Positions 1 to 6,498 are shown, counted from the first letter of the stretch. The stretch: DNA of 7,684 bases from an uncultured Solirubrobacteraceae bacterium (GCA_902806215.1 CADCVT010000320.1:1-7684); one strand, 5' to 3'. The notes: generated by a model from the sequence alone, not told the origin. Program-made: numbers and translations.

Positions 1-359
1 TCGAACCCCGCGAGGCCGAGGCGGTCCAGGAGCGGCCCGGCCTCTCTCCTCGCCGAGTCCTTGTTCGCTCCCTGCAGGCGAAGAGGGAGCGCCGCGTTGT
101 CCAGGGCGCTGAGCCACGGCAGCAGCGAGTCGCGCTGCGGCATGAGCACGGCGGGCTCGGAGACCACGCGGCCGCCCGTCGGCTCGAGGAGCCCGCACAC
201 GAGGTCGAGCAGCGTCGACTTGCCGCAGCCGCTCGGGCCGACGAGCGCGACGACCTCGCCGGACGACACCGACAGCGACACGCCCGCGAGCGCCTCCACC
301 GCGCCGTAGCGCAGGCTCACGTCGTCGATCCGGACCGCCTCTCGACGCTCCACCGGCAC
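1..359 (-). CDS. ABC transporter ATP-binding protein, probable thiamine/HMP-precursor importer (5' part only)
   Basis: ATPase subunit of an importer of the nitrate/sulfonate/taurine (SsuB/TauB) type; the gene runs off the left edge, leaving about 119 codons. Counting from GTG at 359, the Walker A motif GPSGCGKST is at residues 41-49 and the Q-loop MPQRDSLLPW at about 73-82, a pattern typical of SsuB/TauB/ThiZ proteins. The ABC signature, Walker B and H-loop lie outside the window. Function comes from context: a TPP riboswitch sits directly upstream, so the load is probably thiamine or its pyrimidine precursor, as for ThiXYZ systems; the permease and binding protein should follow beyond base 1. 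Start choice is uncertain. ATG at 395 is in frame but is the conserved UAAUG of the riboswitch, so it is unlikely to be the start. GTG 359 or GTG 353 fits the domain boundary but has no good Shine-Dalgarno. ACG at 374 has AAGGGAG 5 nt upstream. Confidence 0.88.
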   Translation of the reverse strand, partial: MPVERREAVRIDDVSLRYGAVEALAGVSLSVSSGEVVALVGPSGCGKSTLLDLVCGLLEPTGGRVVSEPAVLMPQRDSLLPWLSALDNAALPLRLQGANKDSARREAGPLLDRLGLAGF

Positions 360-370
360 GGCTGCTGCAG

Positions 371-478
371 TCGTGGTCGCTCCCTTCGCGGGCATTACCC
401 CACAGGTTCGAAGGGTCGGCGCCGGGTACGTGGCGCCCTCTCAGCCGGCCGTTCCCGCCAGCCCCCCTGATGTGCACG
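371..478 (-). ncRNA. TPP riboswitch (THI element)
   Basis: Read on the minus strand, the conserved TPP aptamer blocks occur in order: AGGGGGGC (468-461), a P2 stem GCTGGC/GCCGGC with one G-U pair closing a 7-nt loop, then the invariant CTGAGAG. A P3 extension GGCGCC/GGCGCC follows, then GACCCTTCGAACCTG, then a P5 region GGGGTAATGCCC and the terminal GCGAAGGGA. CTGAGA, GAACCTG and TAATGCC-GCG-AGGGA are the family's diagnostic TPP-binding segments. I could not draw a convincing P1 helix by hand, so the outer ends are approximate. The element lies in the 105 nt between ggt and the ABC ATPase gene. No T-run or terminator hairpin follows and coding starts within some 15-20 nt, so control is most likely translational, with TPP repressing uptake of thiamine or its precursor. 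Confidence 0.95.
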
Positions 479-482
479 GTCC

Positions 483-488
483 AGTGTA
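483..488 (-). promoter_or_regulatory. Possible -10 element for the riboswitch transcript
   Basis: TACACT on the minus strand (four of six matches to TATAAT) would place transcription start near 476-477, exactly at the 5' edge of the TPP aptamer. I see no convincing -35 hexamer at 16-18 bp, where the DNA is almost pure G/C and belongs to the end of ggt. The position fits well but the sequence match is modest. Confidence 0.35.
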
Positions 489-500
489 CGGCCGCGCGCG

Positions 501-2228
501 TCAGCGCTTCGGCGCGCGAGCCGCGAGGGCGCCGTTGTCGGTCCGTGGATCGGCCGCGGCCTCGAAGCGCAGCGCGTCGTCGAACCGCGACCGCGGCGGC
601 GTCACGCCGGCAGCGTTGATGCGCGGCCGGATCGCGTACTGCCCGAGGCGGGTGAGCCGGTGGCCGCGGCGCTCGAGCTCGGCGACCGCGTCGGGCGCGA
701 CGCGCGCCTCCTCGATCTCGAGCCGGCCGCCCGCGCCGGCCGCCGCGTCGATGCGCTCGGCGTCGAGCGCGACGTCGATGTCGTAGCCGAAGTCGACGCG
801 GTTGACGATCTGCTGGAGCACGCCCATGATGATCCGCGCGCCGCCGGCGCCGCCGACGACGAGCTCGGGGCGTCCGTCGGGCGAGACGACGATCGTCGGG
901 GCCATCGACGAGCGCGGGCGCTTGCCCGGCGCGGGCTCGTTGGCCGTGCCGGGGGCGCCGAAGTCCGTCAGCTCGTTGTTGAGCAGGAAGCCGGTGCCCG
1001 GCGCGACGACCGCGCTGCCGAACTCCTGCTCGATCGTGCAGGTCACCGCGACCGCCGCGCCCTTGGCGTCGATGACGCTGATGTGGGTCGTCGACTCGCC
1101 CGGCCGCGTCGGCGGGCCGAGCGCAGGCCCGTACGTCTTCGCGCGACGGGCGTCGATCTCGTTGCGGCGCGTGTCGGCGTAGACCGTGGAGATGAGCGAC
1201 GGCGTGTTCACGCGCACGAAGTCTGGGTCGGCGACGTACGCGCCGCGGTCGGCGAACGCGATCTTCTGCGCCTCGGCCATGAAGTGCAGCGCGTCGGCGC
1301 TGCCCGGCGCGGCGGCGCCGAGGTCGAAGCCCTGCAGGATGTTGAGCATCTGGATGATCGCGATCCCGCCGGAGGTCGGCGGCGGCATCCCGATGATCCG
1401 CCGGCCACGGTACGTGCCCTGCACCGGCGTGCGCCACTTCGCGCGGTAGGCCGCGAAGTCCTTGACGGTGAGCAGGCCCGGGTCGCGCGTCTCGGGGCGG
1501 GCCGCGCGCATGTCGCGGACCACGGCGCGGGCGATCGGTCCGCCGTAGAACGCGCTCTGGCCGTCGCGCATGATGCGCCGCAGCGTCGTGCCGAGCTCGG
1601 GCTGGCGGAGCGTCGCTCCGGCGGGGTAGGGCTGGTCGCCCGGCAGCAGGTACCGCGCCCGGGACGCGGGGAAGAGCCGCAAGCGCTTGGCGTTGTCGGC
1701 CATCGCCTTCGACAGCGAGGCGGGCACGCGGAAGCCGCGGCGTGCGAGGACCTCGGCGGGCGCGATGGCCTCGGCCAGATCGAGCGTGCCGTACCGGACC
1801 AGGAGCGCGTCCATGCCCGCGAGCGTCCCCGGGACGCCGACCGTCAGATGGCCGGTGAACTCCGTGTGGAGCCCGGGCCCGGCGAGCGGGTCGCGGCGGA
1901 ACGCGGCGGGCGCGGTCTCGCGGAAGTCGAGCGCGCGGACCTTCCCCGTCGCGCTGCGGTACAGCGCGAAGCCGCCGCCGCCGATGCCGCAGGACTGCGG
2001 CCGGGCGACGCCGATGGCGAACACGGTCGCGGCGGCGGCGTCGGCCGCGTTGCCTCCCGCCTCGAGCACCGCGCGGCCGACGCGCGAGGCCGCGTAGGAC
2101 TCGCTGGCGACGACGCCATGGGCGCCGCTGACCGCCGAGCGGAACTGCGACCCGACGCGGGCGTCGGCGGCCGGCGTCATCGGAACGGCCGAGGCGAGGG
2201 CGATGAGGGCGATGGCAGTGCGGCGCAT
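501..2228 (-). CDS. ggt: Gamma-glutamyltranspeptidase / glutathione hydrolase, secreted
   Basis: Ntn-hydrolase that cleaves the gamma-glutamyl bond of glutathione and related compounds and transfers or hydrolyses the glutamyl group, outside the membrane; 575 aa, normal for the family. The first about 23 residues form a signal peptide (MRRT, hydrophobic core, AADA). Motifs in order: DFRE (about 102-105, the Arg that binds the glutamyl carboxylate), STTHISV with the nucleophile and autocleavage Thr at about 380, LLNNELTDF (about 415-423), PRSSMAP (about 438-444, oxyanion serines) and GGAGGARI (about 459-466). The segment between NNELTDF and PRSSMAP is short, so the long lid loop of the E. coli enzyme is missing. 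TIEQEFG has Glu where I recall E. coli having Asn411, probably a subfamily trait. ATG 2228 is preferred over in-frame GTG 2246 because AGGGG (2236-2240) sits 7 nt before it and the signal peptide starts cleanly. It is preceded by the palindromic repeat and followed by the TPP riboswitch, so it is probably its own unit. Confidence 0.96.
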   Translation of the reverse strand: MRRTAIALIALASAVPMTPAADARVGSQFRSAVSGAHGVVASESYAASRVGRAVLEAGGNAADAAAATVFAIGVARPQSCGIGGGGFALYRSATGKVRALDFRETAPAAFRRDPLAGPGLHTEFTGHLTVGVPGTLAGMDALLVRYGTLDLAEAIAPAEVLARRGFRVPASLSKAMADNAKRLRLFPASRARYLLPGDQPYPAGATLRQPELGTTLRRIMRDGQSAFYGGPIARAVVRDMRAARPETRDPGLLTVKDFAAYRAKWRTPVQGTYRGRRIIGMPPPTSGGIAIIQMLNILQGFDLGAAAPGSADALHFMAEAQKIAFADRGAYVADPDFVRVNTPSLISTVYADTRRNEIDARRAKTYGPALGPPTRPGESTTHISVIDAKGAAVAVTCTIEQEFGSAVVAPGTGFLLNNELTDFGAPGTANEPAPGKRPRSSMAPTIVVSPDGRPELVVGGAGGARIIMGVLQQIVNRVDFGYDIDVALDAERIDAAAGAGGRLEIEEARVAPDAVAELERRGHRLTRLGQYAIRPRINAAGVTPPRSRFDDALRFEAAADPRTDNGALAARAPKR

Positions 2229-2235
2229 GGGCGAG

Positions 2236-2240
2236 CCCCT
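2236..2240 (-). promoter_or_regulatory. Ribosome binding site of ggt
   Basis: AGGGG, 7 nt upstream of ATG 2228 on the minus strand. It lies inside the longer reading frame opened by GTG 2246, and therefore argues for the ATG as the real start. Confidence 0.6.
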
Positions 2241-2258
2241 ACCCACCGCACTGCACCA

Positions 2259-2322
2259 GGAACCCGCTGTTCCCGGTGAAACAGAAGGGGTCTGACCCCT
2301 TCTGTTTCACCGGGGGAACCCG
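2259..2322. repeat. 8-bp direct repeats flanking the palindrome
   Basis: GGAACCCG occurs at 2259-2266 and again at 2315-2322, exactly bracketing a 48-bp segment that contains the palindrome. This is the layout expected of a target-site duplication made when a small element inserts. Since the right copy overlaps the bulged extension of the inverted repeat (GGGAAC), it could also be chance or part of the element. Confidence 0.5.
2272..2314. repeat. REP-like palindrome, 21-bp perfect arms
   Basis: The left arm 2272-2292 and right arm 2294-2314 are exact reverse complements around a single central base at 2293, giving a 43-bp hairpin with core GGGGTCAGACCCC on the minus strand. With a 2-nt bulge the pairing extends to GTTCCC/GGGAAC (2269-2274 and 2314-2319). 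It starts 8 bp past the stop codon of the YdbT-like gene and lies ahead of ggt. The A/T-containing stem differs in composition from the surrounding DNA, which points to an inserted repetitive element. From memory, GGGGTC-GACCCC cores recur in many bacterial genomes as REP-like repeats; one copy is seen here. It could also stop or stabilise the 3' end of the operon mRNA, but there is no T-run. Confidence 0.85.
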
Positions 2323-3750
2323 TCACCTTCGGGCGCTGGTCGCAAGGCGGCCGACGAGGTCATCGACCGTCGCCGCGTCGAGGTGCTCGACGCCGAGCCT
2401 GCGGCCCGAGCTCACCGCGACCTCGACGTCGGCGAGCGCGGCGCGGCGCTGGAGGACCGACTGCGCGCCGGTGACGCGCTGCAGGCGTCGCGCGTCGGCG
2501 ACGGCGGTGGTGCGCATGAGCCGGCGCTTGCGCACGACGAGCGTGCCGTCGAGCCGCCACCCGGCGGTGCGGTACCGGGCGACGCCGAGCAGCGCCCCGA
2601 GCACCGGCAGGGCGAGCGCGACCAGCGCGTCGGCCTCGAAGATCGCGAGCGGCACCGCGGCGACGAGGAGGCCGAGCGCGAACGGCGGCAGGACGTAGCG
2701 GCGCAGGGCACGCGGCGGCGGGGAGGCGAGCCCGTCGATCGACGTCGCGAGCTCGGGCAGCAGCGTCGCGACGTCGCGCATCGCGTGCTTGCGGCGCGTG
2801 ATCGGGACGAGCGTCTGCGCGGTGGCCGGTTCCTGCGCGTAGCCGGCGCTCTCGATGCGGACCTGCGCGAGCCCGAACGGCTCGCGCAGCGGGCTCTCGA
2901 CGATCCGCACGGCGTGGATGCGCGCGACCGGCACGGAGGCGGCGCGGCGCTCGACGATCCCGCGCTCGATCCGGATCCGGTCGCCCTCGCGGGTAGCGCG
3001 GAAGCCGGCGAACGCGACGATCGTGCCGAGGAACGAGAGCACCCACGCGGCGGCGAGGACGCCTCCGGCGAGCACCGCCGCCTCGCCGAACGAGCGCGGA
3101 ACGAGCCGCTCTGCCCGCTCCGCGCCGATGACGTCGTCGAGCACCTGCGAGAGGCCCGCGACGACGGGCACGAGGACGCCGAGCGATCCCGACGTCAGCG
3201 CGGCCAGGACGAGCGAGCGCCTGGAAAGGCTCAGCGATGCGACGGGCTCCTCCGTGACCGAGCCGTTCGGACCACCCGACGACCCGTCCGAGCCGTCCGT
3301 GCTGAGCTCCGCAGCCGCCGGCAGAACCCCACGGGCGGCCGCGCGAAGCTCCTCGGCCTCGTCGAGCGACACCGCCTTCAGCACGATCTCGCCGCCTGCC
3401 GTGCCCCCGGCCGCCTGCAGGTGCAGTTCGACCACGCCGAACAGCCGCTGGACCGGCCCGCGCAGCGTGTCGATCGACTGCACGCGCTCGAGCGGGATCG
3501 AGACGATCCGCTCTGACAGGAAGCCGGTCCGCAGCCGCACCGCGCCGTCGCTGATCTGCCAGCGCGTCGTCGCCCACGTGACCGACGCGATGACCACCGA
3601 GCCGACGAGGCCGACGATCCCGTAGAACACGATCCGCCCGACGCCGCCACCACCGACGAACGCGATGACGACGAGCGGCAGCAGCAGGCCTCGCAGCGCG
3701 CTGATCGCCTCTGCGCCGATCGCCGCCCGGTGCAGCGGCCGGCCGCTCAT
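2323..3750 (-). CDS. YdbT-like membrane protein with three bacterial PH (bPH_2/DUF304) domains
   Basis: 475 aa; the Bacillus subtilis homologue YdbT is similar in length. Membrane hairpins occur at about 21-60, 179-200 plus 223-250, and 352-392. Each is followed by a bacterial PH domain: residues about 64-142 (WQISDGAVRLRTGFLSER, then IPLERVQSIDTLRGPVQRLFG), about 251-335 (RIRIERGIVERRAASVPVARIHAVRI, then PFGLAQVRIESAG), and about 397-470 (a more degenerate third copy: WRLDGTLVVRKRRLMRTTAV). A Ser/Gly/Asp-rich linker lies at 150-170. The ATG at 3750 shares its A with the stop codon of the preceding YdbS-like gene (TGATG), so the two are translationally coupled, as in the ydbS-ydbT pair. In B. 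subtilis, ydbST belongs to the sigma-W envelope-stress regulon and was linked to resistance to a Bacillus bacteriocin; the molecular activity is not known. I infer an envelope-protection or membrane-scaffold role. Confidence 0.9.
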   Translation of the reverse strand: MSGRPLHRAAIGAEAISALRGLLLPLVVIAFVGGGGVGRIVFYGIVGLVGSVVIASVTWATTRWQISDGAVRLRTGFLSERIVSIPLERVQSIDTLRGPVQRLFGVVELHLQAAGGTAGGEIVLKAVSLDEAEELRAAARGVLPAAAELSTDGSDGSSGGPNGSVTEEPVASLSLSRRSLVLAALTSGSLGVLVPVVAGLSQVLDDVIGAERAERLVPRSFGEAAVLAGGVLAAAWVLSFLGTIVAFAGFRATREGDRIRIERGIVERRAASVPVARIHAVRIVESPLREPFGLAQVRIESAGYAQEPATAQTLVPITRRKHAMRDVATLLPELATSIDGLASPPPRALRRYVLPPFALGLLVAAVPLAIFEADALVALALPVLGALLGVARYRTAGWRLDGTLVVRKRRLMRTTAVADARRLQRVTGAQSVLQRRAALADVEVAVSSGRRLGVEHLDAATVDDLVGRLATSARR

Positions 3751-4220
3751 CAGACGTCGTCGCGGGTGCGCGTCATGTCGGAGACGCGGCGGCGGATCGC
3801 GTCGGCCTCGCCCTTGTCGACGGCGGGGATCGTGCTCGCGCCGGCCGCGGTGTGGAACTTCACCGCCGCGACGTCGAACATCGACTGGATCAGGCCGGCC
3901 TCGGTGTCGACGTGCTGGATGCGGCGGATCGGGATGAGCGTCCGGCGTACGGTGAACGTGCCGTGGCGGATGTCGATCTCGTCGTCGCGGATGTCGTAGC
4001 GCCAGCGGCGGTGGCGCAGCTCGGGGATGAAGACCACGGCGACGGCGCCGAGGACGAGCAGGACCACCGGCAGGAGCCAACGGGACACGCCGGTCTCCTC
4101 GAGCGCGCTCGACGCGAGCATCGAGAACAGCAGCGCCCACCCGACGTTGATCGCGATCACCGTCCGCCAGTACGACTTCGCCGCCGGCGGAAGCTCGGTG
4201 GACGGCTCGGGAGCGATCAG
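3750..4220 (-). CDS. YdbS-like membrane protein, single bacterial PH (bPH_2/DUF304) domain, probable CTG start
   Basis: About 156 aa, close to the size of B. subtilis YdbS. Two membrane helices (about 21-40 and 47-66) are followed by one bacterial PH domain: RWRYDIRDDEIDIRHGTF at about 72-89, then the family hallmark LIPIRRIQHVDTEAGLIQSMF at about 95-115 and VKFHTAAG at 120-127. The N-terminus is unusual. No ATG, GTG or TTG occurs in frame between the end of the VWA gene and the first helix. The best start is CTG 4220, which overlaps the VWA stop in a CTGA arrangement equivalent to the common ATGA overlap and gives the expected length, including the basic KSYWR stretch before helix 1. The only nearby standard start is GTG 4160, which would begin inside the first helix. 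It is co-transcribed with the VWA gene upstream and the YdbT-like gene downstream (1-nt overlap). Confidence 0.85.
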   Translation of the reverse strand: MIAPEPSTELPPAAKSYWRTVIAINVGWALLFSMLASSALEETGVSRWLLPVVLLVLGAVAVVFIPELRHRRWRYDIRDDEIDIRHGTFTVRRTLIPIRRIQHVDTEAGLIQSMFDVAAVKFHTAAGASTIPAVDKGEADAIRRRVSDMTRTRDDV

Positions 4221-5599
4221 CTCGCGTGGACCGGGCGGGTCAGCGCCTTGACGAAGTCCTCGAGCTGGTTCGTCGTCCAGCACTCGAACGCCTCGCAGTG
4301 TTCCTCGTAGGCCTGGATGACCGAGTCGCCGTAGTTCCAGTACAGGCGCGGCTCGGGGTTCAGCCAGAACGTCCGGCCGGCCTTCGCGGCGATCGACGCG
4401 AAGATGTCGGCGCGCGGGTCGCGGCCGTTCGTGCGCGCGTCGCCGAGCACGATGATCGTCGCGCGCGGGTGCAGGTCGTCCTCGACGAGCTTGGCGAACT
4501 CGGTCCACACGCGGCCGTAGTCGGTGTAGCCGGAGATGTCGGCGACGCCGGCGTCGCGGCCGATGGCGTCGGAGACCGCCGAGAAGTCGCGCTCCTTCTC
4601 GAAGACCTCGGTGACCTCGGAGACGCGCTCGATGAAGACGTACGAGCGCATCTTGCGAAACGCGTCGTGGAGCGCGTGCATGACGCTGAGGAAGAACACC
4701 GATGCGCTGGTGACGCTGGTCGACACGTCGCACAGCACGAAGATCTCCGGGCGCCGCGGGCGCATCGGGCGCTCCTTGATGACCACGGGAACGCCGCCGG
4801 TCTGCAGCGACGCGCGCATCGTGCGGCGCACGTCGACGTGCATGCGGCGCTTCTGCCCGCGGTGCTCCTGGCCCTGCGTCTTGAGGCGGCGCTTGAGCTG
4901 CGCGACGACGCGGTGCACGCTGGCGAGGTCTTGCAGCGCACCGGTTGGGAGCGCGCGATCGAGCTCGTTGAGCGGGCGCTTGGGCGGCAGCTGCTCGGTG
5001 CGCTCGATCTGCGCGCGCTCGAGCTCGCGGCGCAGCATCTGCTCGAACCGGCGCAGCTGATCGCGCGGCAGGCCGTCGCGGCGCGGGTCGTCCTGGGGGA
5101 GGTCGGGCTGCGGCTCGGCGCGCAGGCCCATCGCGCGGCGGATCCGCTGCACGTCGACGCCGATGACGCCGCTGCCCTCGCCCTGCCGGCCGAACGCCGC
5201 GATGGCGAGTCGCGCGAGGTCGCGCATCGCGCCCTCGCTGCCGTCGCGCAGGGCCGCGGCGATCTGCTGGCGAAGGCCCTCGAGGTCGACGCCGCCGTCC
5301 ATGTCCGCCATCCCGCCGGAGCCGTCCTCGCCCTGCTCGCGCTCGCCCTCGCGGACGGCCGCGGCCTCGGCGGCGCGGAAGAAGAAGCGGTCGAACACGA
5401 GGTCGAAGACGCGCCGGTCCTCCTGCGACTTGGCCATCGTCGCGGCGAGCGCCTCCTTGAAGAGGTCGTGGTCGGTCCAGCCGACGTGCTCGAGCGCGGC
5501 GAACGCGTCGAGCAGCGCGGACGTGCCGACCGCCATGCCCTCGGCGCGGAGCTCGTCGGCGAGCTCCACGACGTGCCCCGAGAAAGAGTGGTCAGGCAC
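4217..5599 (-). CDS. CoxE-like VWA-domain protein, partner of the MoxR ATPase
   Basis: 460 aa. An N-terminal helical region (about 9-75) with the conserved LADELRAEGMAVGTSALLDA and KSQEDRRVFDLVFDRFFFR stretches is followed by an acidic Gly-rich linker (about 80-105). A charged helical middle (about 180-250) follows, and a C-terminal von Willebrand A domain starts near 283. The metal-binding MIDAS site is complete: DVSTS (Asp291, Ser293, Ser295), Thr359 in SGYTDYG and Asp387 in LGDARTN. This is the VWA_CoxE family. In known systems CoxE works with the AAA+ ATPase CoxD in metal-site maturation of CO dehydrogenase, and VWA proteins of MoxR operons in general act as adaptors for remodelling a target. 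GTG 5599 overlaps the end of the MoxR gene by 8 nt, and homologous N-termini typically begin with this short SFSGHVV segment, so I kept this start; GTG 5569 is an alternative. No signal peptide, so cytoplasmic. Confidence 0.93.
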   Translation of the reverse strand: MPDHSFSGHVVELADELRAEGMAVGTSALLDAFAALEHVGWTDHDLFKEALAATMAKSQEDRRVFDLVFDRFFFRAAEAAAVREGEREQGEDGSGGMADMDGGVDLEGLRQQIAAALRDGSEGAMRDLARLAIAAFGRQGEGSGVIGVDVQRIRRAMGLRAEPQPDLPQDDPRRDGLPRDQLRRFEQMLRRELERAQIERTEQLPPKRPLNELDRALPTGALQDLASVHRVVAQLKRRLKTQGQEHRGQKRRMHVDVRRTMRASLQTGGVPVVIKERPMRPRRPEIFVLCDVSTSVTSASVFFLSVMHALHDAFRKMRSYVFIERVSEVTEVFEKERDFSAVSDAIGRDAGVADISGYTDYGRVWTEFAKLVEDDLHPRATIIVLGDARTNGRDPRADIFASIAAKAGRTFWLNPEPRLYWNYGDSVIQAYEEHCEAFECWTTNQLEDFVKALTRPVHAS

Positions 5600-6476
5600 C
5601 GAGCGGGTTGGTCAGCTTGACGCCGACCCGCTCCGCGACGATGTCGAGGTCGGTGCGGTGCTTGACGATGAGCGACAGCGTGTCCTTGAAGACGCGCTCG
5701 TCGATGTCCTCGGCGCCGAGCAGCAGCAGCGCGCGGGCCCAGTCGATCGACTCGGCGATCGACGGCGGCTTCTTGAGGTCGAGGTCGCGGACCATCGCGA
5801 TGACCTCGACGAGCTTGCGCGCGACGCGCTCGTCGAGCTCGGGCGCGTGGAGGCGCACGATCTCGAGCTCGTGCTCGAGCGACGGGTAGTCGAGCCAGAG
5901 GTAGAGGCACCGGCGCTTGAGCGCCTCGGTGAGCTCGCGGGTGTTGTTGGAGGTCAACAGGACGACCGGCCGCGTCTTGGCCTCGACCCTGCCGAGCTCG
6001 GGGATCGAGATCTGGAAGTCCGAGAGGACCTCGAGCAGGAGCGCTTCGAACTCCTGGTCGGTCTTGTCGATCTCGTCGATGAGCAGGACGACCGGCTCCG
6101 GGCTCGAGATCGCCGCCATCAGCGGCCGCTCGAGCAGGAACTCCTCGCCGAAGATGTCCTCCTGGACGTCGCTCCAGCCGGTGCCCTCGGCCTCGGCCTG
6201 GATGCGGAGGAGCTGCTTGCGGTAGTTCCACTCGTAGAGCGCCTTGGCCTCGTCGAGGCCCTCGTAGCACTGCAGGCGGATCAGCGTGCGGCCGAGGTAG
6301 CGGCTCAGCGCCTTGGCGAGCTCGGTCTTGCCCACGCCCGCTGGGCCTTCGACGAGCACGGGCTTGCCGAGGCTCGCCGCGAGGTAGCTGACGAGGGCCG
6401 TGGAGTCGGCGGGCAGGTAGCCGACCGAGCGCAGGCCCTGGTCGACGTCGGAGACGGAGGTGGGGGCGGCGGCCAT
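5592..6476 (-). CDS. MoxR-family AAA+ ATPase, CoxD-like
   Basis: 294 aa, usual MoxR size. Walker A is GPAGVGKT at 44-51 with Lys50. The family segment LIRLQCYEGLDEAKALYEWNY lies at about 65-85. Walker B is VVLLIDEID at 129-137 (Asp134, Glu135), sensor 1 is LLTSNNTRE at 173-181, the arginine-finger region is ALKRRCLYLW at 185-194, and the lid carries a sensor-2-like KKPPSIAESIDWARAL at 235-250. The LQCYEG-YEWNY, ALKRRCLY and ESIDWARAL blocks match CoxD-type MoxR ATPases, which remodel or help mature a partner complex together with a VWA protein. The next gene encodes that VWA partner and overlaps by 8 nt. ATG 6476 was chosen because the protein then begins just ahead of the family's first conserved helix. 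An in-frame ATG at 6500 lies upstream of a good -10 element and so would not be transcribed from it. The gene faces the small membrane protein gene across a 22-bp gap. Confidence 0.94.
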   Translation of the reverse strand: MAAAPTSVSDVDQGLRSVGYLPADSTALVSYLAASLGKPVLVEGPAGVGKTELAKALSRYLGRTLIRLQCYEGLDEAKALYEWNYRKQLLRIQAEAEGTGWSDVQEDIFGEEFLLERPLMAAISSPEPVVLLIDEIDKTDQEFEALLLEVLSDFQISIPELGRVEAKTRPVVLLTSNNTRELTEALKRRCLYLWLDYPSLEHELEIVRLHAPELDERVARKLVEVIAMVRDLDLKKPPSIAESIDWARALLLLGAEDIDERVFKDTLSLIVKHRTDLDIVAERVGVKLTNPLGA

Positions 6477-6487
6477 GCGGACCGTGG

Positions 6488-6493
6488 ATGATA
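6488..6493 (-). promoter_or_regulatory. Possible -10 element of the MoxR-VWA-PH operon
   Basis: TATCAT on the minus strand matches TATAAT in five of six positions and is one of very few A/T-rich spots in the region. A weak TTGCGG (6509-6514) lies 15 bp upstream. The predicted start near 6481 leaves a leader of only about 5 nt before ATG 6476, so the mRNA would be nearly leaderless, which fits the absence of a Shine-Dalgarno there. Leaderless mRNAs are common in Actinomycetota. Confidence 0.35.
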
Positions 6494-6498
6494 GGCGC

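Noticed and set aside
416..435. GGCGCC-8 nt-GGCGCC inverted repeat as an operator site
   Set aside because: It is the variable P3 extension of the TPP aptamer.
660..2279. Long plus-strand open frame opposite ggt
   Set aside because: It is the GC-bias shadow of ggt: Arg/Ala/Asp-rich low-complexity protein without domains, while the minus strand encodes a full-motif enzyme.
2272..2314. Palindrome as a classical intrinsic terminator
   Set aside because: No T-run follows the stem on either strand; arms are longer and more perfect than usual for a terminator. A 3'-end role remains possible but secondary.
2276..2698. Plus-strand frame starting inside the palindrome (MKQKGSDPFCFTG...)
   Set aside because: The first residues are just the translated repeat and the remainder is Ser/Thr/Arg-rich shadow of the YdbT-like gene.
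3750..4733. Extended 327-codon version of the YdbS-like gene starting at 4733
   Set aside because: It would overlap about 500 bp of the VWA gene with Arg-rich out-of-frame sequence; family length and membrane layout support a start near 4220.
4226..5620. Long plus-strand open frame opposite the VWA gene
   Set aside because: Arg/Ala/Val/Leu-rich antisense translation with no motifs; the minus strand carries the complete VWA protein.
5163..6491. Long plus-strand open frame opposite the MoxR gene
   Set aside because: Antisense shadow; the protein is low-complexity and the opposite strand has a full set of AAA+ motifs.
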